The translations under genes were made by a program, and so were the position numbers. Under the pieces are notes generated by a model. It did no database searches. It worked only from the letters and a program-made list of their open reading frames with translations, and had not been told where the DNA came from. Source: Pedobacter sp. PACM 27299 (GTDB taxonomy: Bacteria > Bacteroidota > Bacteroidia > Sphingobacteriales > Sphingobacteriaceae). From it: DNA of 64,000 nt. Positions 48,701 through 56,514 of this stretch are shown here, piece after piece. Position 1 is the stretch's first letter. Each line of letters begins with the position of its first letter. The DNA is taken from the NCBI RefSeq assembly GCF_001412655.1, contig NZ_CP012996.1, forward strand, positions 4,712,001 through 4,776,000, written 5' to 3'.

Positions 48701-48856
48701 TGATGCTAAGAAATGAGCATAATCTGAGGGGGCAAGCGCCATACCAGCACTGCTATGATCAGACTTCCCTATTTCCCAGATCGTTTTTTGCTGTGCGGAA
48801 ACCACACTGGTGATCCAACAGCAAATAAACATCAATATTGCGCTTTTCTTTATCAT
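45710..48856 (-). CDS. GH92 family alpha-mannosidase with extra N-terminal carbohydrate-binding-like region (second copy)
   Basis: 1048 residues from the ATG at 48856 (a start five codons earlier is possible), signal peptide ending VSAQ. The GH92 part begins only at about residue 315 (DYVDTKLGSAHSRWMIAPGP). It carries the acid Glu833 (EGNAWQLTYF) and the Asp pair 933/935 in GDEDQGQMSAWFIMNAIGLF. The first 300 residues are extra: a jelly-roll resembling domain III of rhamnogalacturonan lyases (YLVGYSDAAKEWPYALPGP, GSWLIFDQVKLEGP) and then an Ig-like strand region. The extension may bind a glycan or position the enzyme. It is the last gene of the operon beginning at 58307, 25 bases after the (alpha/alpha)6 glycosidase. 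GH92 calcium-dependent exo-mannosidase activity is expected. Confidence 0.93.
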   Translation of the reverse strand: MIKKSAILMFICCWITSVVSAQQKTIWEIGKSDHSSAGMALAPSDYAHFLASDFGWEDRFYLVGYSDAAKEWPYALPGPADEWGGTGNTSGIRSQVLNILFGLGNVAGNSKGTLMIELLDYKGNLPPLVKVTVNGKASTTQLPVRPHQEGSLKGDLTNAKSYKLSIPVENLRNGGNEIQLTSLSGSWLIFDQVKLEGPSGLQVVKPGEVYIRQVKAANYLIRKKEQNFQPLVLDVNHLQGKPVLVVKLDRKQIFKEQLDTSRYEFEVPMPAVTKPRNSEYEILVNGRVVQKGKVKRSPQKIASPADYVDTKLGSAHSRWMIAPGPWMPFGMVKLSPDNQNSGWMGGYDPTFESIGTFSHIHEWTMAGLGMMPTSGALQIKMGDQHNTSGGYRSAIDKSTEETPLGVYKVMLKDYQIQAELTATTRASFQRYTYPKGENSRVMIDLMIPAEYSYELKEVTLKKVSDYRIEGSSKQFTKDAWSGGVNQDYTVHFVMEFDRPIKKYGTWTNGSIAGTDIIGAKDLKDAGAFVEFDTRENQAVQVRTGISLVSLESAGKNLSEEITKPFGWSFAKVVDAQKVSWNNWFGRLEISSNDKREKMRFYSNMFRALASRNTWSDVDGSWVDASKRVQQLKDPEALALGCDAFWNTFWNLNQFWNLATPEWSSKWVKSQLAMYDANGWLSKGPAGMNYVPVMVAEHEIPLIVGAYQMGIRDFDAQKAFKAVYKMQTTPAKKVGTAGFAGNEDLEPYLKYKFVPYDKGRFSNTLEYAYDDWTVGQFAKALGKDKEYKEFQGRSGYWKNVLDPTTGYARLKKSDGSWFPDFDPFKSGANEHYVEGNAWQLTYFVPQDIPGLIHKIGKDRFTDRLSWGFGESYKLRFNAPGDQYWDYPVIQGNQQSMHFAYLFNWAEKPWLTQKWSRSILDRFYGYGPANAYLGDEDQGQMSAWFIMNAIGLFQTDGGASVNPIYEIGSPIFPKVTIHLNELYGRGESFTIEAANASRANKYVQSATLNGKALNSFWFPAAELLKGGKLTLEMGEHPNENWGVQHPPSAQ

Positions 48857-48881
48857 GATGACAGCTCTCAAATTTTCAATA

Positions 48882-50186
48882 TTACTTCTTAATTTCAGCC
48901 GCAGCCCATTTTTTCAACAGGGCAATCGCATCGTATAAAACCCCTGCTTCCCCTCTAAATTCTCCGGATCCTTTAGGTTCACCGTTTCTTACATCATACC
49001 ATTCAAAAAAGCCTTTTTTGGCAATTGTACGGTCTACCATGGGCAGCAGCTCCTGATAAGCTTCATTGACCATACCGTAGTTCATTAAAGCAGGCATCAT
49101 TCGTCCGCCAAACCAGGTCCAGTCGCCACCATTCTGATATTGATAAGCGGGCATATTAGGAAATTCTTCTACAGGATATGGCGGATAAACCGTGATTCCA
49201 ATAGTAGCATGTTTCTCTTTTTTGGCAGCGGCTACGATTTGCTTATTGATTGCTGCAACTTCTGCAGGGGTATTGAAATCTGCCAGGATTGCACAGATGG
49301 AACCACCGGTGTACAAGATTTTATCTTCATCAAAGTTCTTTGAAAACGGACTGCTGTTTAAGTATAGATGTGGTCTGTATTTTTGGGCATCCTTCATCCA
49401 TAAATGGATGCGAACATTCTTTTTAATCTGATCAGCTACATTTTTCCAATTCTCTACGGTCTTGTATCCTTTAGGAGCCATCGCTAAAAAGTCATGGATT
49501 GCGATCACATACATGGCATTATCATAAATATCAATCGCCATTTTAGTTTTATCATTGATGGAAACTCCCCAGCCGGTTTCTGGCTGTACATCGCCCCAAT
49601 CTACAGTAGTTGCACCTGTCACCAGACCATGTTTTACTGACCATCTTTCTTTCCTGATATAGCTAAAAGCATCTTCCATACGTTGCAGCACAGATTTTCC
49701 ACCGATCACTTCTGTCAGAATCGAGCGGTCATTGGTGACTTCAATATATTTCTTTACGGCCTGTACCAATGAGGATTCCTGATCCGTTTCCACGGTGTTT
49801 TTATGCGCAGCCCAACCCGGTAATAAGTCAGAATGACGATAATCATATCCTCCCGTTGCCTTTGTCGCCTCTACCACACCATCTACGATATTACCATCCT
49901 GACCTTGTATTTTGAAAAACATCAATAAGGCATTTTTCACCTCTTCTTTTGGTCTGACTTGCAGTGATCCTTTTAGGAAGGTATTAAAATCTCTGATCCA
50001 GATTTCACTATAAGATGTTCCGGCTGAAAAGCGGTCTAATAGTTTTAAAGCTTTCTTCTGAACGGTGTCTAAACGGGCATCTGCAAGAATTGTTTTCGCC
50101 AATGTTTTCCGGTCTTGCTTTTGTGCCTGCGCAGAAAAGGAAAGAAAAAACATGGCGATAAATACATAAATAGTAGTTGATTTCAT
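48882..50186 (-). CDS. Secreted (alpha/alpha)6-barrel glycosidase of unassigned family
   Basis: A 434-residue protein with signal peptide (ending SAQA). The sequence has the helical-hairpin pattern of six-hairpin glycosidases: SEIWIRDFNTFLKGSL, TVETDQESSLVQAVKKYIEV, TVDWGDVQPETGW, DIYDNAMYVIAIHDFLAM and YQNGGDWTWFGGRMMPALMN. The W-I-R-D and NGG-W-TWF elements recall GH63/GH65/GH94-type enzymes, but I cannot place it in a CAZy family. Candidate acids are in WIRDF and the late WYDVRNGEPKGSGEFRGEAG. It lies between SusD and GH92 in one operon, so it should act on the same mannose-containing substrate. It is separated from susD by a terminator-like hairpin. Confidence 0.75.
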   Translation of the reverse strand: MKSTTIYVFIAMFFLSFSAQAQKQDRKTLAKTILADARLDTVQKKALKLLDRFSAGTSYSEIWIRDFNTFLKGSLQVRPKEEVKNALLMFFKIQGQDGNIVDGVVEATKATGGYDYRHSDLLPGWAAHKNTVETDQESSLVQAVKKYIEVTNDRSILTEVIGGKSVLQRMEDAFSYIRKERWSVKHGLVTGATTVDWGDVQPETGWGVSINDKTKMAIDIYDNAMYVIAIHDFLAMAPKGYKTVENWKNVADQIKKNVRIHLWMKDAQKYRPHLYLNSSPFSKNFDEDKILYTGGSICAILADFNTPAEVAAINKQIVAAAKKEKHATIGITVYPPYPVEEFPNMPAYQYQNGGDWTWFGGRMMPALMNYGMVNEAYQELLPMVDRTIAKKGFFEWYDVRNGEPKGSGEFRGEAGVLYDAIALLKKWAAAEIKK

Positions 50187-50214
50187 AAATCAAAGTGTTT
50201 AAAATAAAAAATAT

Positions 50215-50243
50215 AAATGGGTCTCCCCGGGGGAGACCCATTT
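50215..50243 (-). terminator. Intra-operon terminator/attenuator hairpin between SusD and glycosidase genes
   Basis: The arms AAATGGGTCTCCCC (50215-50228) and GGGGAGACCCATTT (50230-50243) are perfectly complementary, a GC-rich 13-bp stem with a minimal loop. It begins 4 bases past the susD stop on the minus strand. Minus-strand sequence directly after is ATATTTTTTATTTT. This is the form of an intrinsic terminator. Genes of the same operon continue downstream, so partial read-through would set the ratio of SusCD to enzymes. Confidence 0.82.
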
Positions 50244-50247
50244 GGGA

Positions 50248-51837
50248 TTAATAACCTGGGTTTTGAACCAGTTTTCCGTTACGCTGTAACTCATCTGTAG
50301 CGATTGGAAAGAGCAGATTTTTCTCCTGGATGGTGGCACCAAAATTATTTGCATGACCAATCACCGGTTCAAACAAAATGTTTCCAGAGCCATCACTTGC
50401 CGGAACAGGAAATAACCTGGTCCGCTGGATATCAAACCAGATCCTGCCTTCAAATACCAATTCTCTGTAACGTTCTTTCCAAACTTCCTTGATGAAGTCA
50501 TCTTTAGAAAGCTGGGAAAGCTGTGTTTTAATTGCTGTTATATCATCTTTCCAATACGCTCTGCCTCTAACCTGCGCCAAGTAACCTACTGCTTCGCTAG
50601 TCACACCTTCAGCCATTGCAATTGCTTCTGCTGCGATCAGCAATGGGTCTGAATAAGTGTAAATAGGCTGATCTTTCCCAGAAGTTGCCGTCTTAAAAGT
50701 GGCTTCTTCATCCTGCCAAATATAAGGGGCTGTTGCAAAGTTCAAAGTAGTTCCATTGCTTTTGATCAGGGAAGAATGAAAGAACTGTTTTTCCTGAATT
50801 CTTAAGTCCTGGGTTTTATTGTAACCTAGTAAGAATTTGGCCGTTGGCCCGTAAGTATTGACGGTAATTGCAAATTTAGTTTCTGAGGTTGCTGTGGCTG
50901 GCAATGACCAGGAAGCATAGGCTGAAGTAGAGATTCCAACTGCAAATTCATAGTAATAGATGTATTCATTGACTGAATTATCGGCTAATCGCAGCTTATT
51001 ATACGCAGAGCTAGCAGGGATCACATTTCCATTGGCATCCACATTATGTGTGGTCAAACTGTATTTATTTGAATTGATGACCAGTCTGGCGTTTAATGCC
51101 GCCTTTGCATACATGTCCTTTTTCAAAGGAAAACCGCTCATTGTCAAATACACATCTGCCAGTAAAGTAGCTGCTGCGCCTTTAGTAATGCGTGCGCCAT
51201 TGTTCAACATCGCCACATCCGGCAGTCCACCATCATTTACCGCAGACTCCAGATCGGAGGTAATTAAATTGTAAACCTGTTCTACTGTGCTTTTTGCTAC
51301 GTCCATATTGCTGATATTTTCGTAAGGCTCTGTGATTAAAGGAACGCCTCCATACATCCGTACCAATTGAAAGTAACCATAAGCTCTGAAGAACCTGGCT
51401 TCAGCAGAAAGCTGTTTTGCTTTTTCCGCGGAAAGTCCTGGCGTTACAGGAATGTATTTAATGGCATTATTGGCTCTGGAAATTCCAGTATACATGCTGC
51501 TCCATATTCCCTGCAGGTAAGAAGAAAGATTGGTTCCGTTTAAAGTCATGTTCTGCGCATACTGCACATGAATCTCCTGCCCTTTATACTCATTGTCGAT
51601 ATAGCCCGACATATAAGGACCAAACATCATTCTTGAGCCAGAGTAGGCGCCCAGATTTGATTCATACATTTGCGGCGCACCACTTCTGTATAGTGCATTT
51701 ACTGCATTTTCGGCATGTTTAGGATTCTGAAAATACTGGCCGCTGGAAATTTCGTCCCTTGGCACTTCATCCAGGAACTTTTTACATGATGTACTGAGCA
51801 TCATGACTAATAATAAACTTATGATTGTAGGTTTCAT
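50248..51837 (-). CDS. SusD-like outer-membrane lipoprotein (third locus)
   Basis: A 529-residue RagB/SusD protein with lipobox STSC and mature start CKKFLDEVPRDEISSGQYF. Family blocks are SAEARFFRAYGYFQLVRMYG, GVPLITEPYENI, KEVWKERYRELVFEGRIWFD and the terminal RNGKLVQNPGY. It is shorter than the two others in the window and close to the usual length. It pairs with the SusC encoded 41 bases upstream. Its gene is followed by a strong terminator-like hairpin. Confidence 0.95.
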   Translation of the reverse strand: MKPTIISLLLVMMLSTSCKKFLDEVPRDEISSGQYFQNPKHAENAVNALYRSGAPQMYESNLGAYSGSRMMFGPYMSGYIDNEYKGQEIHVQYAQNMTLNGTNLSSYLQGIWSSMYTGISRANNAIKYIPVTPGLSAEKAKQLSAEARFFRAYGYFQLVRMYGGVPLITEPYENISNMDVAKSTVEQVYNLITSDLESAVNDGGLPDVAMLNNGARITKGAAATLLADVYLTMSGFPLKKDMYAKAALNARLVINSNKYSLTTHNVDANGNVIPASSAYNKLRLADNSVNEYIYYYEFAVGISTSAYASWSLPATATSETKFAITVNTYGPTAKFLLGYNKTQDLRIQEKQFFHSSLIKSNGTTLNFATAPYIWQDEEATFKTATSGKDQPIYTYSDPLLIAAEAIAMAEGVTSEAVGYLAQVRGRAYWKDDITAIKTQLSQLSKDDFIKEVWKERYRELVFEGRIWFDIQRTRLFPVPASDGSGNILFEPVIGHANNFGATIQEKNLLFPIATDELQRNGKLVQNPGY

Positions 51838-51878
51838 AATCGTTTTTTTGAGTTCATTTAATATTCAATTTGCTCCAC

Positions 51879-54800
51879 TTAAAACTGGAAACTAGCGCCC
51901 AATGTAAAAGTTCGGGGTTTAGGATATTGGTGGAAATAGATATTTTGTCCCCATTGGTTATCACCATAAGAAGTCGCTTCCGGATCATATCCTTTAAAGG
52001 ATTTCGATTTAATTAAGAAGGCGTTCTGAACACTTACATAAAAGCGCATGCTTTTTAACTTAAGTCTGCCCATTTGCTCTGGACTAAGGTTATAGCCTAA
52101 GGTAATTGCACTGGCGCGGATGTATGATCCATTAGCCACCCAATGGTCGTCTACTTCACTGCTCTGACCAGAATAAGGACCATTACGGATCTGCTGAATC
52201 ATGGTATTTTGGTTTTGTGGTGTCCAGCTGTCATACAGCGTCGATTTGAAACCATTTGAATACCCTGTTCTATCCTCCGTAGAGTGAAGAAACTGCTGTA
52301 GGATATCTACGCCAGCCACAAACTGCATTTCGATATTTAAATCCAGGTTTTTGTAGCGGAAGGTGTTGATGAAACTTCCGTTCCAATCTGGCAAACCTTT
52401 ACCAATTACACCACGTTCCGTACTGCGTTTAGCGGTGCCTGGAACAGCACCTACCAGTGCAGCTTCTGCGGCTTCATCTGTACCCCAGGTTCCAAGTCGC
52501 TTATAGCCATAGAATGAACTCAGACTTTCGCCAACACGCAGGATGGTCTGACTGCCGGAAACAAAACCTGGTCCTGGAAATATGTCTTCATTATTGGCAC
52601 CTAAGGCCTCGATTCTATTCTTGTTGTAACTAAAATTCAATGTAGTTTCCCATCTGAAATCTGGTGTTACGACAGGGCTGCCACTCAACAGTACCTCTAC
52701 TCCTGTATTCAATACAGAGCCGATATTATCTCTAACCGCAGCAAATCCGGTAGAAGTAGGTACTGGTCGGTCTAACAGTAAATCTGTAGTGAGTTTATGG
52801 TAATAATCAGCGCTGAACCTTAACCTGCTTTTAAATAAAGAAAGGTCGAATCCGGCATCAAACTGTTTTGTTTTCTCCCATTCTAAATTTGGATTCGGAA
52901 GTCGGTTCACGAAGCTTTGAGATACCCTGGTGCCATTGAGCAAGGTGGTTTCAGATGAAATCGTTCCTAAAGATTGATAAGTAGGAATTTCGGTATTTCC
53001 CGTTACCCCATAACTTGCGCGCAGCTTCAATTCATCGATAGATTCCACTCCGCTAAGGAAATTTTCTTTAGACACGATCCAGCCTAATCCTAAGGATGGG
53101 AATACGCCATATTTATTGTTTTTTCCAAAACGGGAAGAGCCATCCACACGACCGGTAACGGTGAGCAGGTACTTGTCTTTATAGCTATAGCTACCTCTCA
53201 GGAAGTAAGAGTTCATACTCCAGCGGTCAAAAGAAGAGGTTGGCGCTCCTGGCTGACTGGCAGATTGTATGCTGTTGAACCTGAAAAAGTCATCAGAAAA
53301 ACCCTGAGCAGAAACGGCGGTATTGTCTGCCGTTCTTTCCTGCCAGCTTAATCCCAGCACCGCATTGATCCGGTGATCTCCTAATTGTTTGTTGTAATTT
53401 AAATAAGTCTCTTCCTGCCAGTAAAAGGAATGCTGATTGTCAACAGACGCAGAGCCTAAAGGAGCAGAAATATTGATTAAGTCCGTCGGACTGTAGTTTT
53501 GGAATAGGTTATCTCTTTTGTCAAATCCAAATTGGGTCCGCAAGTCCAGACCTGGGATGATGTGAAAAGTCAGGTAGGTATTCCCGAACAATTGGTTCCT
53601 TTTTCTCAATCGGTCTTGTGTGGATAATACATGTACCGGATTCGCAATCGACTCCAGAGAATAAGGATCCGTGATCATGCTGCTGTTTGACCAGCTACCG
53701 TCTGGAAACTTCACTGGGAATATAGAAGGCATTTCCAGCATCGACCGTCTTGGCGACTGGTCTCCGCCGTCTTCCTGAGTTTCATTTGCTTTGGTACTGT
53801 TGACCAATAAATTTAAACCCAGGGAAAGCCATTTTTTAGGCTTTGCATCGTATACAATTTTGGAATTGATCCGATCCAGCCAGCTGTTGAGCATAATCCC
53901 TTCCGTTCTGCCATAGTTCATAAATGCACCAAAAGAGGACTTTTCAGATTTCCCTAATATGCTCAACTGGTGGTTGTTGGAGAATGCCGTACGTGTCGCT
54001 TCCTCCTGCCAATCCGTATCATACAATGGGTTGCCATTTGCATCAAATAATCGGGGATCAGATTTTGAAAACACTGGTGGTGTTCCTGTTGGATTGTATT
54101 TACTGTAGTTTTCGAAACCTTTTTGGATCACTTGTAAAAACTCGGCTGAGTTCAATACTTCCAGTTTTTTAGGCAATACGCCGACGCTGAGGTAGCCGTC
54201 ATAACCTACGGTTACGCCTTCAGTTGTGGCACCACGCTTGGTGGTCACCAGGATCACTCCGTTCGCACCACGGGCACCATAAATTGCGGTTGAAGAGGCA
54301 TCTTTCAGCACTTCCATGCGGTCAATATCATTTGGATTCAGGAATTGTACATCTTCCATCACTACTCCATCCACCACATACAAAGGGCTTGAAGAGGAAT
54401 TGATGGTTCCCAGACCTCTGATCAGCACTTTTGGACTGCCTGTTGGAGATCCTGAATTCAGGAACACGTTTACCCCTGCGACCTTACCTTTTAAACCTTG
54501 CAGGGCATTATTTACAGGCGCATTCAGGAGGTCTTTTCCAGTGATTACAGCCACAGAGCCGGTCACATCAGATTTTCGCTGTGTGCCATAGCCTGTTACT
54601 ACGACTTCGTCCAAAGCCTGATTATCAGCCGTCATGTATACGTTTAACTGTCCGCTTTCAGGAACTTTAACTTCCTGATTCTGCATCCCGATATAGCTGA
54701 ATATCAAGGTAGAATTTGCAGAAGGCACTTCGATTTGGAACGTTCCATTTGCATTAGTAACGGTTTTTTTATTACCGCCTTTTAGCATCACTCCTACTCC

Positions 54801-54938
54801 GGGTAAGCTTACAGAACGATTGGCCGCTTCATAAACAACTCCTTTTACGACGATGCCCTGCGGAGTTTGCGCATAGCCAGGGCTGCCTCCTCCTAAATAG
54901 ATCAGGAAGGACATTAAAAAAATAAACATTCTTTTCAT
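51879..54938 (-). CDS. SusC-like TonB-dependent transporter (third locus)
   Basis: A 1019-residue protein with signal peptide (ending GYAQ) and a regulatory-like domain at about 28-110 (VVKGVVYEAANRSVSLPGVG). The TonB-box/plug start is VVVTGYGTQRKSDVTGSV, and it has the signature MEVLKDASSTAIYGARGANG and a barrel ending in TLGASFQF. No STN domain. It is 190 bases downstream of the sugar transporter gene, so it may have its own promoter in addition to read-through. It forms a SusCD pair with the next gene. Confidence 0.95.
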   Translation of the reverse strand: MKRMFIFLMSFLIYLGGGSPGYAQTPQGIVVKGVVYEAANRSVSLPGVGVMLKGGNKKTVTNANGTFQIEVPSANSTLIFSYIGMQNQEVKVPESGQLNVYMTADNQALDEVVVTGYGTQRKSDVTGSVAVITGKDLLNAPVNNALQGLKGKVAGVNVFLNSGSPTGSPKVLIRGLGTINSSSSPLYVVDGVVMEDVQFLNPNDIDRMEVLKDASSTAIYGARGANGVILVTTKRGATTEGVTVGYDGYLSVGVLPKKLEVLNSAEFLQVIQKGFENYSKYNPTGTPPVFSKSDPRLFDANGNPLYDTDWQEEATRTAFSNNHQLSILGKSEKSSFGAFMNYGRTEGIMLNSWLDRINSKIVYDAKPKKWLSLGLNLLVNSTKANETQEDGGDQSPRRSMLEMPSIFPVKFPDGSWSNSSMITDPYSLESIANPVHVLSTQDRLRKRNQLFGNTYLTFHIIPGLDLRTQFGFDKRDNLFQNYSPTDLINISAPLGSASVDNQHSFYWQEETYLNYNKQLGDHRINAVLGLSWQERTADNTAVSAQGFSDDFFRFNSIQSASQPGAPTSSFDRWSMNSYFLRGSYSYKDKYLLTVTGRVDGSSRFGKNNKYGVFPSLGLGWIVSKENFLSGVESIDELKLRASYGVTGNTEIPTYQSLGTISSETTLLNGTRVSQSFVNRLPNPNLEWEKTKQFDAGFDLSLFKSRLRFSADYYHKLTTDLLLDRPVPTSTGFAAVRDNIGSVLNTGVEVLLSGSPVVTPDFRWETTLNFSYNKNRIEALGANNEDIFPGPGFVSGSQTILRVGESLSSFYGYKRLGTWGTDEAAEAALVGAVPGTAKRSTERGVIGKGLPDWNGSFINTFRYKNLDLNIEMQFVAGVDILQQFLHSTEDRTGYSNGFKSTLYDSWTPQNQNTMIQQIRNGPYSGQSSEVDDHWVANGSYIRASAITLGYNLSPEQMGRLKLKSMRFYVSVQNAFLIKSKSFKGYDPEATSYGDNQWGQNIYFHQYPKPRTFTLGASFQF

Positions 54939-55128
54939 TTCATACAGATTTAGTGATTTGGTATTTGGTTGTTTGTTTGTTATTCGGTTATGATTAGGGT
55001 TTTTGTTCAGTTAATATTGAAGCTTTATTTAGGTTATTATTGGGCTGCTCAGCAGGTTGTAATTCTTTTTTATTTTTTGCTGGATAAAGCCTGGCATCCT
55101 GGCTGTTATTCCGGCGAGACCCCTGAGC
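54939..55128 (-). promoter_or_regulatory. Leader region before the third susC
   Basis: A 190-base spacer inside the minus-strand gene series, larger than the other gaps. It carries the 11-base palindrome CTGCTCAGCAG (55045-55055), next to a T-rich stretch on the plus strand. A similar arrangement is found at 30285-30295 before the second locus. It is a plausible site for a second promoter or a leader that regulates SusCD expression. Confidence 0.4.
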
Positions 55129-56514
55129 TCAGACCATGTTATTTTCTATGTCTTCTAATGATTTCCCTTTAGTTTCGGGCAGTAAAAAGTAAACGGTAAT
55201 AAAGGCCGCGAGACAAAAGGCGGAGAATATCCAGAAAGTGTAGGCGGTACCTAATTCCTGGAGAAAAATGGGGGTCAATTGACCTACGATCGTATCTGCA
55301 ATCCACATTACCATGATGCTCAAGGCCATTGCCCGGCCACGGATCCTTGCAGGAAAGATTTCGGAAGCCACTACGAATTTTAAAGGGCCAATAGAAAATG
55401 CGAAACTGGCTAGAAAAGCAAGAACTGCGATTAACAGAAATACGCTATGCGTTGCATGGTTATAGAAGCATAATCCTGTAACAAATAAGCTAATTGTGGC
55501 ACCGACTGTACCAATCAGATATAGTGGTCTGCGGCCTAAAGCATCGACTTTCCAGACTGCAATTAGGGTAAACAGCATGTTTGCCAGGCCAAAAATCACC
55601 TGACTTTGGAAAGAGTTACTCAGGCTGATTCCTGCACTGGTCAGGATACTGGGGCCATAGTAAATAATGGCATTGATACCACTAAACTGAGAAAACAGGG
55701 GTAAGAATAAACCCAGAATTAATGCGCGGCGCAGGCGTGGCGACCATAATTCTTTGTAGGAACCTTTACCTGCTCCCTGATTCTTCTTTAGTTTATCTGC
55801 ATCCTCTATAGCTTCTTTTTCACCGACTAATTCTTTCAGTAATTGTAAACCTTGTACTTCCCGTCCATTTTGAATGAGCCATCTTGGGCTTTCCGGCACA
55901 AAGAACAAGCCTGCCATAAATAGCACGGCGGGAATGATACCAATACTGAACATTCCTCTCCAGGCTTCTTCCACAAAGAGAAAATGAAATGGGGAATTGC
56001 TGCTATCAGCAGACCACGCTAATGAATACTTTAGAATCGCGGCATTACTCAAATAAGCCACCAAAATCCCCAGCGTAACTGCGAGCTGATAACAGGTCAC
56101 CAATCGCCCTCTGATTTTTGTGGGTGCAATTTCCGAGATATAGAGTGGAACAATGTTAGAGGCAATTCCGATCCCGATTCCCGCCAATATCCTTGCAGTC
56201 ACCATCAAGGAAAATGTGGGAGCCCAGGTACAGCCTACTGCGCCTATTAAAAATAGAATCGCCGAAAGCATCAATAATTTCTTACGTCCAAGGCGGTCTC
56301 CCAATTCGCCAGAAATGGCCACACCAATGATACAGCCCAGTAGTGCGGAGGAAACAAACCATCCTTCCTGTACGGCGCTGAGGTTAAATTGCTTTTGTAC
56401 AAAAGGCAATACACCGGAAATTACCGCCATGTCAAAGCCAAACAGTACTCCTCCTAATGCTGCAATGCAGCAGACCATTAGGAGAAGATTTCTTTTATAT
56501 ACGATCGGTTCCAT
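55129..56514 (-). CDS. Sugar porter family MFS transporter (XylE/GLUT type)
   Basis: 461 residues with twelve predicted helices and all signature motifs of the sugar porter family. These are GDRLGRKK after helix 2, RILAGIGIGIASNIVPLYIS in helix 4, VPESPRWLIQNGR at the central loop, QFSGINAIIYYGPSI in helix 7, and PETKGKSLEDIE at the end. It probably carries a hexose, perhaps mannose, by proton symport across the inner membrane. The ATG at 56514 shares its A with the TGA of the upstream isomerase-like gene (TGATG), a sign of translational coupling; a TTG one codon earlier is less likely. Together they couple import and first metabolism of the released sugar. Confidence 0.94.
   Translation of the reverse strand: MEPIVYKRNLLLMVCCIAALGGVLFGFDMAVISGVLPFVQKQFNLSAVQEGWFVSSALLGCIIGVAISGELGDRLGRKKLLMLSAILFLIGAVGCTWAPTFSLMVTARILAGIGIGIASNIVPLYISEIAPTKIRGRLVTCYQLAVTLGILVAYLSNAAILKYSLAWSADSSNSPFHFLFVEEAWRGMFSIGIIPAVLFMAGLFFVPESPRWLIQNGREVQGLQLLKELVGEKEAIEDADKLKKNQGAGKGSYKELWSPRLRRALILGLFLPLFSQFSGINAIIYYGPSILTSAGISLSNSFQSQVIFGLANMLFTLIAVWKVDALGRRPLYLIGTVGATISLFVTGLCFYNHATHSVFLLIAVLAFLASFAFSIGPLKFVVASEIFPARIRGRAMALSIMVMWIADTIVGQLTPIFLQELGTAYTFWIFSAFCLAAFITVYFLLPETKGKSLEDIENNMV

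Noticed and set aside
48882..50186. Assignment of the six-hairpin enzyme to GH125 (exo-alpha-1,6-mannosidase)
   Set aside because: The genomic context fits, but I could not see the conserved GH125 motifs; only the general (alpha/alpha)6 pattern is supported.
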